From positions 1,426,001 to 1,490,000 of the forward strand of contig NZ_AKCI01000001.1 of NCBI RefSeq assembly GCF_000269605.1: DNA of 64,000 nt. The letters are read 5' to 3'. Below are positions 17,949 through 25,680 of this stretch, piece after piece. The DNA is from Scardovia wiggsiae F0424 (GTDB lineage Bacteria; Actinomycetota; Actinomycetes; Actinomycetales; Bifidobacteriaceae). A program made the translations under genes and the position numbers. Each line of letters opens with the position of its first letter. Within the stretch, counting starts at the first letter, position 1. The notes under the pieces are model-generated. The model was not told the origin of the DNA. It searched no databases and saw only the letters and a program-made list of their open reading frames with translations.

Positions 17949-20239
17949 ATGGCGTCAGAACAGACGGAAGGGAAGGGGGTCCTGCAAACAGGAACAGCAG
18001 TGCGGAAAGCAAGCAGGGCAACAGGCGGAAAAGGAAGGTCCTGCTTATTGTGGTCCCTCTGCTTTTAGCGCTTGCGGCAGCCGCAGGGCTTGCTGTAGCA
18101 TACCGGATCGGTATGCGGCAGCACAATGGGCCGCAGGGTACGCAGACATCCCGCATAGCGCGCGGCAGCCATAGCGCACGCGGTGATAACTCCAATCCTT
18201 CTGCTTCGCCCGGTACTGACGGGCGGGAAGGCAGCGATGCCGGCAGCTCCGGACGTGTAAACAGCAGCGGCAAAGGTACCGGCAGCGATGCCGGCGGCGA
18301 TAACAGTATCGAGGATTTCCCCGGCACGGATGTGTACAAGCCGTATATCCCTTCAAACAGTCCCCGCGCGCCGAAGGATGCTGAACGCGGGCAGGGTGCC
18401 GGCAGCACTGCAGCCTCCGACGCAGGCCCCTCCTCTGCGGCAGGCAGAAAGCCCCGGTACGGCAGCTACGTTAAACTGACCTTTGTTGATCAAGCTGAAC
18501 GGAATGGGAAAACCCTGCCGAAGGTCGTTAACGGCGAACTTACGGTCAGCAAGGACGATGTCCCGAATGCATACGGTATCGACACAGAGATCTTCGTGAA
18601 CCGTAACGGATTCCGCAACACAGAGATCCGGGTAAAAGTGCCTTTCTATGCTGAGGCAAGCCATGTCCATGTTTCGGCACAGGATTATCTGAGCAACACT
18701 GCCGCGCAGGTAGCGCTGACCGGTGCTTCAAGCGATATCCATCAGATCACTTTCGCCGACTACCTGAGCCAGCTCAAGCCCCATGGTGCGCAGATATCAG
18801 TCAACGGGACAGAGGTAAATAGCCCTGTTACCGCTGTCGATACTAAAAAAGCTGAGGTAACGGTAAAGCTGCCTGGGAACAGGCATATTTCGGATCTGTA
18901 TATGCAGGTGCGCGGCGCAAAAGAATATATCCTGCGCAACAGTACCTTGGATGATAGCAATGCGCAAAAATATAAGTTTGCTTACGACAGCGGCACAAAT
19001 ACACTGAGATTCTCTGTTGACCCTCTTGACCGTGACTGCGACATACATACGGCTGTCAAAGACGGTGCTATGCCTGACCTGAAGAAAGCAGATATCTCTG
19101 TAGGGTTCGGCAGGGATCATCATGCCAGGTTCAGAGAGCTGCGGGTCGATAATACGAAGCAGGCGGTGGATGCCGGGAATTCGGTGAAGCTGAAACCCGG
19201 AAAGCACGTGTTTACTTTGTATTTCCGTGAACCTTTCCGCGGGAAGATCAAGGAAGTTGTCGTTACCGACCGTGAGCATCGTACAAACCTTGTCCGCAGA
19301 GGGGCGCTGTTTGATGTCGAGGAACAGAAAAACGGATATTACTATTATCTTGGGGCGCTCCTGATAGGGACTGAGCTTCAGTCTGATTCCACGATTGACA
19401 TCGTGTATGAAGACGGGCCGGATTCTCCGGCGCAGGGCCGCGGGCAGGACGGTCTGCAGGGGGATCAGGATGCTTCCGGCCGCGATAAACGGGAGGAGAG
19501 GCCCAGTCCCGGCCCCAACTCTTCAGATACCGGCTCCGCTGACCCTGACGCTATGAAGGAAACCAACAACCTTAAGGATAAATATCCGGCAGTATTCCTC
19601 GAAAGCCCAGGCCTTCTGGCGGTCAACTCCGGTATGACGACTGAGGGCGACATGCTTGACGTGACCGGATTCATCGGGTATGTCAAAGATGATGACGAGA
19701 TCAAAGATATCAATGTCTATCTTGTGGATAACCGGGGAAACATGGTCTCAGACCCGGTCCATCTGACAAAAAATGATGTGACGAAGAAAGCCATCAGCCG
19801 AAGGGCCGGCAGCGCGGCTTACTCGGGTAATGCTTACCTGTTCAGTACCAGGCTGAAAATGACGGCATTCAATATCAATGTCAAAGTTGAAGTTACGACC
19901 AGGAAAGGTGAAACTGCAAGCATCGTCCGGCGTACGTTCTTCGACAAACTGGCTCCGGAAGTGGAATATGAAGTCCATGACCGCGCACCTGATTCTGATT
20001 CCGTGCGCCTGACCGTCAGGTCAACTGACAACTCCCTTAAACTGGGTCTGTATCAGGACGATTCCCTGATCGTAGATGAGGATAAGACCGTTATTTCGTT
20101 TGCGGATGGCGGGGTAGAAGTGGTGAAGGAAATTGTTGTGCCGCTGAAGGCGGGGCAGAATACCATCACCCTTAAAGCAACCGACCTGGCGAATAATCAG
20201 ACGGTTAAGCGGCTTTATGTCTATCGTACAGGCGAGTAA
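17949..20239 (+). CDS. Membrane-anchored surface protein with Ig-like domains; apparent N-terminal frameshift
   Basis: The main open frame encodes about 729 aa from a GTG at 18050, but this cuts into a signal-anchor. Upstream, an ATG at 17949 reads MASEQTEGKG and is then out of frame by one base. A -1 shift or one extra G in the G5 run at 17975-17979 joins it to a residue stretch ending NRRKRKVLLIVVPLLLALA, a well-formed signal-anchor. The full product would be about 763 aa. The exterior has a low-complexity Gly/Ser/Asp linker, a middle region with beta-rich segments, a second linker (about residues 460-505), and a C-terminal Ig-like part ending LKATDLANNQTVKRLYVYR. No sorting motif. Function unknown. 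Confidence 0.65.
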
Positions 20240-20611
20240 CTAATCCATATAGGTATTAGGGATAAAGTATAGGAAAGAATGTCAGTAATACGTACTATCA
20301 CTTTTACTTTATGTGCAAGACGACTAACGATTAATAGCGGATTGAAATGTTTCACTCTTTATCATCTAGCACGGCAAGGATCATAATTATTTTTGCGGCA
20401 TCTTGAGCATCCAGATATGGTAATGATACTTCGTCAGTTGTTGCAGTTAGTTTCACTTTCTCGTGGTGGAATAATCGAGAAACCGGACTGGAAGTTTTTG
20501 TAATAAGCATTATTCGTTTTAATAGTCTGATTAGCTAAGGTATCTTTAGTATTTAGTAACGAATTTGTCATTTTGCATATCTTGGTATGAAAGAAATCGC
20601 TGCATAGAACA
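20240..20611. other. AT-rich intergenic stretch at the left edge of the bacteriocin island
   Basis: The base composition turns AT-rich right after the surface-protein stop and stays so to about 23,130, suggesting a horizontally acquired segment. Apart from the short frame at 20352-20510 and an overlapping 45-codon frame starting further upstream on the minus strand, nothing is recognised. The two overlapping frames could be a decayed gene. Confidence 0.45.
20352..20510 (-). CDS. Small hypothetical protein, possibly a gene remnant
   Basis: A 52-codon frame (starts MLITKTSSPVSRLFHHEK, ends MILAVLDDKE) just downstream of the bacteriocin ABC operon on the same strand. It has no clear ribosome site. 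A second frame (starts MTNSLLNTKD) overlaps its beginning, so the pair may be a frameshifted remnant. The amino-acid composition looks protein-like. I do not recognise it. Confidence 0.3.
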   Translation of the reverse strand: MLITKTSSPVSRLFHHEKVKLTATTDEVSLPYLDAQDAAKIIMILAVLDDKE

Positions 20612-21517
20612 TCACTTATTTAAATAGTCAAAATAAATTGACTCTAAAGAATCGTGCTGCGGCGCTAGAAAATCAAGTGTCGTCTTGGACTCTACTGCGT
20701 ACTGGAATAACTCTCTTGTTGAAATATTCAATGCGATGTATTTATTTTTATGAGTATTATCAGTAACATGTGACACAGATATCCCATGGTAATTGAGTGA
20801 GTCTAATAGGCTTGTTGAATTATCTGGTATACCAAAGACCACAGCATTTTTTTGATACTGAAGATTCTCAAGAGAATCATAAACTTGGATCTTTCCATGG
20901 TTAAGTATTGCTACATGTGTGGCGGTCAGCTCCACTTCACTCATAAGGTGTGATGACAATAATACGCTTTTGCCTTCTTGAGCAAAATTAGTTAATTTCT
21001 TGCGCATCCATGCGACTCCGTTCGCATCAAGTCCATTTATTGGTTCGTCAAGTATGAGCATTTCCGGGTTACCGATTAAAGCTACACCTAGAGCAAGGCG
21101 TTGTTTCATGCCGAGGGATAAATCATCTACACGTTTATTCGCACTAGCCTCTAATGAAATCTGTTTAAGAATATCTTGTGCAGCATGGTCGGGCGATTGC
21201 AGCATAAGCCGATGCGCATGAAGCTCCAGTAATTTTTTACAGGTTAACCTGGTGTCTAACCAAAGTGGGTTAAGCAGTGTACCGATTTTTGTTATCGGAG
21301 AGGGAAGTTTGGGATACCTATCATTGTTGAACAGTGCCTCTCCCTCATCTGATGAGGTGAGACCGCAGATAATATTCAAAAGTGTACTTTTCCCTGCTCC
21401 ATTGGGGCCGAGCAAGCCCACTATCTGTCCTGGCAAAACGTTAAAGGAAATAGAATGAAGTACTATATTAGAGTTATAGGACTTTTTTATGTTTTTAACT
21501 TGGAGTTTCATCGCCAT
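20612..21517 (-). CDS. ABC transporter ATP-binding protein, bacteriocin immunity/export type
   Basis: A 301-aa ATPase of the ABC-2/LanF-like class. The Walker A motif is GPNGAGKST (about residue 37), signature LSLGMKQRLALG (about 132), and Walker B EMLILDEP. The C-terminal extension of about 80 residues is typical of immunity and export ATPases such as LanF or BcrA. The ATG overlaps the end of the permease gene by 10 nt, and a second Met two codons later could also serve. It energises the membrane partner encoded just upstream. With a leaderless bacteriocin at the head of the locus, self-protection, export, or both are the likely roles. Confidence 0.9.
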   Translation of the reverse strand: MAMKLQVKNIKKSYNSNIVLHSISFNVLPGQIVGLLGPNGAGKSTLLNIICGLTSSDEGEALFNNDRYPKLPSPITKIGTLLNPLWLDTRLTCKKLLELHAHRLMLQSPDHAAQDILKQISLEASANKRVDDLSLGMKQRLALGVALIGNPEMLILDEPINGLDANGVAWMRKKLTNFAQEGKSVLLSSHLMSEVELTATHVAILNHGKIQVYDSLENLQYQKNAVVFGIPDNSTSLLDSLNYHGISVSHVTDNTHKNKYIALNISTRELFQYAVESKTTLDFLAPQHDSLESIYFDYLNK

Positions 21518-22236
21518 GGTTTATATGTCCTTAATCGAATTATTCCCAGTAACTGTATCGCAAAAGACCATATGAACAGCCCAATAACACCCCAATACCA
21601 ATGCAGTTGTTGTGAAGAAGTTATCCATATAGTTAGGGAAGCTGGAGTATATTGTAGGAAATGCTGTATAAGAAGCGGATTGATAGCTCCAGATAATGCA
21701 GCTAAGATAGGCAATCCCCACATGATTCCGAGATATACAAATATTGTTCCTGCGGTTGAAATAATTGTGAACCCGAGTCCTGATCCGATGAGTGAATAAG
21801 TAATTGCTAGCAAAAGTATATTTAAGAGGCTAAAAAGCATGTTCTGCAAAGGGACGAAACTTAACTGCAACTTTCCAATTACCACGATAGCTTCGATAAT
21901 ACACCAGTTTATCAAGTAAGCAAGGATGAGAGATGCTACAGAGACTATTGATACGGCGCTGATTCTTCTCAATTGAATTTTGAGTTTATTCGGATTCGCT
22001 AGTATGTCAAGCACTATAGTGCCGTGTGAGAAATAACCTGTTATGGCGACTACCGATAGAATTCCTATTAAAAATGGGGTAGTGTCATCTCCAGCGGTAA
22101 TCGGTATAAGAATACTCGTTCCAGGTTTGCTAGTAAATAGAATCCCCAATCCGAGCGTTAGCTTAAGGCATATAGTAAAAACCGCAATGATCCTAGTTGA
22201 TTGCAGAGCGAGTAATTCTCTTAGATGAGTTGTCAC
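21508..22236 (-). CDS. ABC-2 type permease of the bacteriocin immunity/export transporter
   Basis: A multi-span membrane protein of 242 aa from a GTG at 22236. I prefer this start because AGGGAT lies 7 nt upstream and it follows the previous stop (22262). The open frame extends in phase to 22314, which would give 268 aa and overlap the 83-aa gene. About six hydrophobic segments can be seen. It is coupled to the ATPase by a 10-nt overlap. Sequence-level resemblance to known Lan/Lnq permeases cannot be judged by eye; the assignment rests on topology and context. Confidence 0.75.
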   Translation of the reverse strand: MTTHLRELLALQSTRIIAVFTICLKLTLGLGILFTSKPGTSILIPITAGDDTTPFLIGILSVVAITGYFSHGTIVLDILANPNKLKIQLRRISAVSIVSVASLILAYLINWCIIEAIVVIGKLQLSFVPLQNMLFSLLNILLLAITYSLIGSGLGFTIISTAGTIFVYLGIMWGLPILAALSGAINPLLIQHFLQYTPASLTIWITSSQQLHWYWGVIGLFIWSFAIQLLGIIRLRTYKPWR

Positions 22237-22261
22237 TGGAATCCCTATATTTATTATTTCT

Positions 22262-22513
22262 CTATTTATACTGGTTTTTATTATTTTGGTGATGTTTCGA
22301 AATTGCTGCGCCAATCAACAGTACGATGGTCCCTATAATTAATGACACAACACCAACTAATATACTTTGGGCAAGGAGTATTTCTGAGTGGGATGCGTTT
22401 GTCTCTCGCGTGACATCATCGGTGACTTGGCCTGTTGCATACCACATAAGGAGTCCTGATAATATAGTGAAAACTATCGCTGTAATCCATGCTGGACGAG
22501 ATTTGAAGTTCAT
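22262..22513 (-). CDS. Small two-span membrane protein of the bacteriocin locus
   Basis: An 83-aa protein with membrane spans at about residues 8-26 and 48-70, joined by a short hydrophilic loop (DDVTRETNASHSE) and ending in a basic tail (KHHQNNKNQYK). Its ATG follows AGAAAGG. It begins the operon with the permease and ATPase and is a good candidate for a dedicated immunity or accessory protein. Such small proteins accompany many class II bacteriocins, but no specific family is recognised. Confidence 0.75.
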   Translation of the reverse strand: MNFKSRPAWITAIVFTILSGLLMWYATGQVTDDVTRETNASHSEILLAQSILVGVVSLIIGTIVLLIGAAISKHHQNNKNQYK

Positions 22514-22551
22514 ATTAGGCCTTTCTATAATTTAAAACGTAAATGATTAAT

Positions 22552-22580
22552 GTATTATCTATACTAGTATAATTTGTAAA
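22552..22580 (-). promoter_or_regulatory. Promoter candidate for the immunity/ABC operon
   Basis: On the minus strand, TTTACA (22575-22580) and TAATAC (22552-22557) are 17 bp apart, 39 bp before the ATG at 22513. The spacer contains the palindrome ATACTAGTAT. This would let immunity be transcribed independently of the bacteriocin gene, which ends in its own terminator. Confidence 0.55.
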
Positions 22581-22663
22581 CAGCTATTAATATATCAATA
22601 TTCAAGACGGCCTACTTTACTCTTACCGTAAAAACACCATCCAGAGAATGTGTATAAAAACAA

Positions 22664-22714
22664 TCTGCTACAGCTGTTAGTCAATTTTACTTTAAATGTA
22701 ATAGCTGTAGCAGA
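22664..22714 (-). terminator. Terminator/attenuator directly after the bacteriocin gene
   Basis: TCTGCTACAGCT and AGCTGTAGCAGA form a perfect 12-bp stem (27-nt loop) beginning 15 bp after the bacteriocin stop. On the minus strand it is followed by TTGTTTTTATA. This fits an intrinsic terminator that keeps bacteriocin mRNA short and abundant relative to the immunity genes. Confidence 0.75.
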
Positions 22715-22728
22715 TAGAGAATCAAAGT

Positions 22729-22890
22729 TTATCGGATTCCCAAAAGTCGTTTGATTTGCTTAATGACCCAGTCAATTGCCTGTCCTGCTCCTATCCAGCG
22801 AAGAACAGTCCCTCTATGGGCCCAAGCCCACTGTACAGCTCTTGCGCCGTACCTTGCGAGTATGCTTAAGAGTCTGAAAAATGCACCCAT
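22729..22890 (-). CDS. Leaderless bacteriocin, lacticin Q/aureocin A53 type
   Basis: A 53-aa cationic peptide missed by ordinary gene length cut-offs. It begins MGAFFRLLSILARYGARAVQ, contains WAWAHRG at 21-27 and AGQAIDWV at 35-42, and ends KRLLGIR. As I recall lacticin Q, it has the same length and the same YG.KAVQWAWA.KG and AGQAIDWV.. core, with most Lys replaced by Arg. There is no leader or double-glycine site, so the translated peptide itself should be active. It has seven Arg, two Lys and one Asp (net about +8) and four Trp. Members of this class disrupt membranes without a docking protein. The ribosome site AGAAAGGA is 8 nt before the ATG. A terminator follows, then the membrane/ABC operon. 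Confidence 0.9.
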   Translation of the reverse strand: MGAFFRLLSILARYGARAVQWAWAHRGTVLRWIGAGQAIDWVIKQIKRLLGIR

Positions 22891-22914
22891 TTCTTATATC
22901 CTTTCTTAATTTGT

Positions 22915-22950
22915 CTTACTGGGGCCAGTATCAATACCGGTCCCAGTAAG
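22915..22950 (-). promoter_or_regulatory. Stem-loop in the bacteriocin mRNA leader
   Basis: CTTACTGGG and CCCAGTAAG pair around an inner imperfect stem, 25 bp upstream of the bacteriocin ATG and just before its ribosome site. It could stabilise the mRNA or regulate translation or read-through. No T run follows. Confidence 0.5.
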
Positions 22951-22996
22951 CATTCTTTCATTGGTAAAGGGATGCTACAAATCATGGCCTAAAAGT

Positions 22997-23012
22997 TGTA
23001 ACAAATGTTACA
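22997..23012. promoter_or_regulatory. Palindromic operator candidate of the bacteriocin promoter
   Basis: TGTAAC-AAAT-GTTACA is a perfect 6+6 palindrome about 107 bp before the bacteriocin ATG. On the minus strand a TTAACT / TTATAT-like promoter lies just upstream (about 23,018-23,050), placing the palindrome near the transcript start. No regulator gene is present in the island, so an external repressor would be needed. Confidence 0.45.
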
Positions 23013-23161
23013 TCCGGCAAATATAATATTTTCAGGATTGTTAAGTTAATAATTTTCTCTTTTTAATCGTAATTTAGCTTTGATAAAAGTAAAAGTGTCT
23101 GTGCTATATTACTGTGTATCAGTAGTTTGCCTGCAGCCAGCCAGAGTGATAGGTTACTTGT

Positions 23162-24217
23162 ATGACCGAAACAGATGGGCCAAGCATGGATAATAATGCC
23201 GAGGCGGCAGATAGCCCTGTTGCCGGCGGGCATAGCCCCGGCAGCGTATCCGGCAAGGCTGGCAGTCCCGGCAAAGTGTTTGAAAAGATGCGCGGCAAAG
23301 TAGTGCTTGCTGCTACGCCTATAGGAAACACTGCCGACGCCTCGTACCGGCTTGCAGCCCTTATAGAGAATGCGGATATTATTGCGGCGGAGGACACCCG
23401 CAGGCTGTATGATCTGGCTAACCGTATGGGTGTGCACGTTAGCGGGCAGGTTGTTGCATACCATGACCATAACGAGCGCGGCAAGGCAGATCCGCTTCTG
23501 GACCGTGTGCAGGAAGGCGCAACCGTACTTGTGGTTTCTGATGCCGGGATGCCCACGATCAACGATCCGGGGCTTGCTATTGTCCGGCGTGCGATAGCCC
23601 GCGGCCTTTCTGTTACCTGTGCCCCCGGCCCTTCGGCGGTGCTGGATGCACTGGCGCTGTCAGGGCTGGCCACTGACCGTTTCTGTTATGAAGGCTTTCT
23701 GCCCCGCAGGCATAACGAACGGCTGAAAGCACTCCGTGCGCTTAAGGCAGAAACGCGGACGATCGTGTTCTATGAGGCCCCGCACCGCATCCGTGAGTCG
23801 ATGGATGACCTTTTCAGCGTGTTCGGTCCGGGGCGCTCAATGGCTCTGGCCCGTGAACTGACGAAAGATTATGAGGAAGTCCGCCGCGGTACGATCGCAC
23901 AGATCCGTCAGACTGTAACGGATGATCCGCCTCGTGGGGAGATAGTCCTGGTCATCGCCGGGGCAAGTGCTGAGGAGGCGGCACAGGTTACCGGGCAGGT
24001 TTCGCCGGCTGCGAGTGCTGAGGGCCTCGCACGGGAAGCTGTCCGTTATTCCGAAATGCATAATGTGAAAGTCAAGGATGCTATCGTCCGTATTGTTCAG
24101 GAGCATCCCCTCCCGGACGGTTCATTGCCTAACCGGAAAAAAGTGTATGCCGCAGTACTCGCCCTCAAGGATGTGGGAGCAGAAGATACAGGACCAGAGG
24201 GCATAAAGGGCGCGTGA
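23162..24217 (+). CDS. rsmI: 16S rRNA (cytidine1402-2'-O)-methyltransferase RsmI
   Basis: A 351-aa SAM-dependent tetrapyrrole-methylase-fold enzyme that methylates C1402 in the ribosomal decoding centre. Family motifs are visible: VLAATPIGNTADASYRL (about residues 48-64), ADIIAAEDTRRL, VVSDAGMPTINDPG and the EAPHRI segment. The first 40 residues are a low-complexity extension absent from most homologues, so a start at an internal Met (MRGKVVLAATPIGN, residue 43) is possible. However, the ATG at 23162 follows a GATAGG-type site. It borders the AT-rich bacteriocin island and faces the LRV/AbiEi-like pair. Confidence 0.93.
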   Translation: MTETDGPSMDNNAEAADSPVAGGHSPGSVSGKAGSPGKVFEKMRGKVVLAATPIGNTADASYRLAALIENADIIAAEDTRRLYDLANRMGVHVSGQVVAYHDHNERGKADPLLDRVQEGATVLVVSDAGMPTINDPGLAIVRRAIARGLSVTCAPGPSAVLDALALSGLATDRFCYEGFLPRRHNERLKALRALKAETRTIVFYEAPHRIRESMDDLFSVFGPGRSMALARELTKDYEEVRRGTIAQIRQTVTDDPPRGEIVLVIAGASAEEAAQVTGQVSPAASAEGLAREAVRYSEMHNVKVKDAIVRIVQEHPLPDGSLPNRKKVYAAVLALKDVGAEDTGPEGIKGA

Positions 24218-24227
24218 GACAAGACAG

Positions 24228-24485
24228 TCAGGGCTGATCAAGGGAATCAAAGAGGACAGCAAAGCATTCCTTAACATGGGGCCCTCCGCTTTGTGAAATA
24301 TATTCCAGCAGCTCCGGGGTAGAATTCGGGTTTGCTATAAGCCAGCACCGCAGCTGGGGGATATTGCGTGCTATATACCACAGGATCTCAGCGTCACTGT
24401 GTGATACAGCGACATACGGAGTCAGCTTCAGCGGCGGCGGGGGAGGTGCCGGCATCATGCTACTGATTTTGTATTTTCGCATCAT
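24228..24485 (-). CDS. Small LRV-like (leucine-rich repeat variant) protein
   Basis: An 85-aa protein starting at an ATG-ATG pair preceded by AGGAAAGG, overlapping the end of the AbiEi-like gene by 26 nt. After a Pro-rich stretch (PAPPPPP) it reads LWYIARNIPQLRCWLIANPN, then STPELLEYI, resembling the variant leucine-rich repeats (ARNPxxPxxLLxxLA...LRxxVAxNPNxPxxxL) found in bifidobacterial proteins. The overlap implies translational coupling with its partner. Function unknown. Confidence 0.6.
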   Translation of the reverse strand: MMRKYKISSMMPAPPPPPLKLTPYVAVSHSDAEILWYIARNIPQLRCWLIANPNSTPELLEYISQSGGPHVKECFAVLFDSLDQP

Positions 24486-25347
24486 AAGAGATGCCTTTCC
24501 TGCCTTTCTTGCCGCGCTGGTCTGTGTGGCCGCCGATCTGCGTGGCATTGCCCGATGGGAGATAGCGTTCGCGCTGTGCATCAAGTATTGCCCTGAGCTG
24601 CGGATTGCTGAAACAGATAACCCCTTCGTCATGGCCGGGCCATCGGGGGTGGTCCCACAGCATTTTGAGACAGTCAGTATACGTGAAATTGAATATCCCC
24701 GCGAGTCTACCGATTGACAGGTATGCTTTTTCCTCGGCTTTTTCACTGATGCTCAGGCAGGCAAGGTCGCACGCGGTCCTCACAGGTGAGGTCAGGCGCT
24801 GTGTGCCGAGGTATGACAGATGCTCCTGCGGGATATCCCGGTTGGTGACGCGGATAGCCCGGCCGTATATTGGTGTGCGGAAATGCGACCGCGAGATGAT
24901 ATCAATAGTACGCGGGAAATCACCGCCGACCCATATCCAGGAGGCGACTAACCCGCAGGCAACAGCATTGTAGGGCAGAAGGCTCTGTATGATAGCAGCC
25001 CTCCCCTGGGTGCTTGCCGCCTGGACATTGACGAAAAATGAGTGGTTATCCAGCATTGTGATAGCCCCGGTATTGATAAGGCGTCTCAGACCTATGCTTC
25101 CGCTTATCTGGTTCGCCCTGAAAATCGGTGTCCTGGAGTAGCTGATTTTTCCGCGGAGTACGTAAAGGGCAGAGTTTTTAGGTTCGCTGAGGCTGCGTGT
25201 TATTTCATAGATGTTCTCGGCGAGCGTGAGATCGTCATGGCCGGTGCTGCCTGCAGCCCGGGCCTGCTGCGCAGGGACCCTGCGATTATGCGTATATCCG
25301 CCGGCTGCATGGTGCTGTATTCCTGCAGCGGCCAGTCCTGTTCCCAT
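24460..25347 (-). CDS. AbiEi-like (type IV antitoxin-like) hypothetical protein
   Basis: A 295-aa protein whose architecture resembles AbiEi-family antitoxins. An N-terminal helix-turn-helix-like part (FRANQISGSIGLRRLINTGA, about 78-97) is followed by a region with VAASWIW/GGDFPRTIDIIS-type segments, and SPVRTACDLACL (about 192-203) is a motif typical of these proteins. The ATG follows AAAGGAG at 6 nt, a strong start. No AbiEii nucleotidyltransferase toxin is adjacent; the coupled downstream gene is the small LRV-like protein. It may be an orphan regulator rather than half of a toxin pair. Confidence 0.5.
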   Translation of the reverse strand: MGTGLAAAGIQHHAAGGYTHNRRVPAQQARAAGSTGHDDLTLAENIYEITRSLSEPKNSALYVLRGKISYSRTPIFRANQISGSIGLRRLINTGAITMLDNHSFFVNVQAASTQGRAAIIQSLLPYNAVACGLVASWIWVGGDFPRTIDIISRSHFRTPIYGRAIRVTNRDIPQEHLSYLGTQRLTSPVRTACDLACLSISEKAEEKAYLSIGRLAGIFNFTYTDCLKMLWDHPRWPGHDEGVICFSNPQLRAILDAQRERYLPSGNATQIGGHTDQRGKKGRKGISYDAKIQNQ

Positions 25348-25489
25348 AACGGCTCCTTTATTTTGACATTACAGTTGCCGGCGTTGCACTATCTGTATCT
25401 GTATTGCCGGCTTTGGCGCCGGGGCGTTCCCCGGTACAGCGTTTCAGTTTATGCACTTTTTACGGTTATGGGCCGGAGCTTGAGGAAAA

Positions 25490-25671
25490 TGTGGATAATG
25501 CGGATAAGTCTGTAAGATTGCAAAATTTTTGTGGACAGAGTGCAGCGGATAAACAGGAGGATATTGGTTATCCTCCTTAACCCACAGTGGATAATATATG
25601 ATCCGCAGGTATCCATATGGATAACCCGCGGGATAACTTTATATATATTTTTGTCTGCGTTGATAGGGATA
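25490..25671. promoter_or_regulatory. Cluster of DnaA-box-like sequences upstream of metG
   Basis: In 180 bp there is one perfect DnaA box (TGTGGATAA, 25490-25498) and three one-mismatch copies (TGCGGATAA 25499-25507, AGTGGATAA 25586-25594, TATGGATAA 25616-25624). Weaker ones lie at 25544-25552, 25568-25576 and 25663-25671. An AT-rich stretch (about 25636-25656) follows. dnaA is not in the window, so this is unlikely to be the main origin. It could titrate DnaA or regulate metG. No gene is seen in 25348-25680. Confidence 0.55.
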
Positions 25672-25680
25672 ATCAGCCTT

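Noticed and set aside
22866-22985. 39-codon frame (starts MICSIPLPMKECLLG) overlapping the bacteriocin start on the same strand
   Set aside because: It has no ribosome site, runs through the leader hairpin and overlaps the bacteriocin gene in another frame; probably chance.
25490-25671. DnaA-box cluster as the chromosomal origin
   Set aside because: dnaA, dnaN and recF are not in the window, and the boxes lie directly in front of metG; recorded as a possible DnaA-binding region instead.
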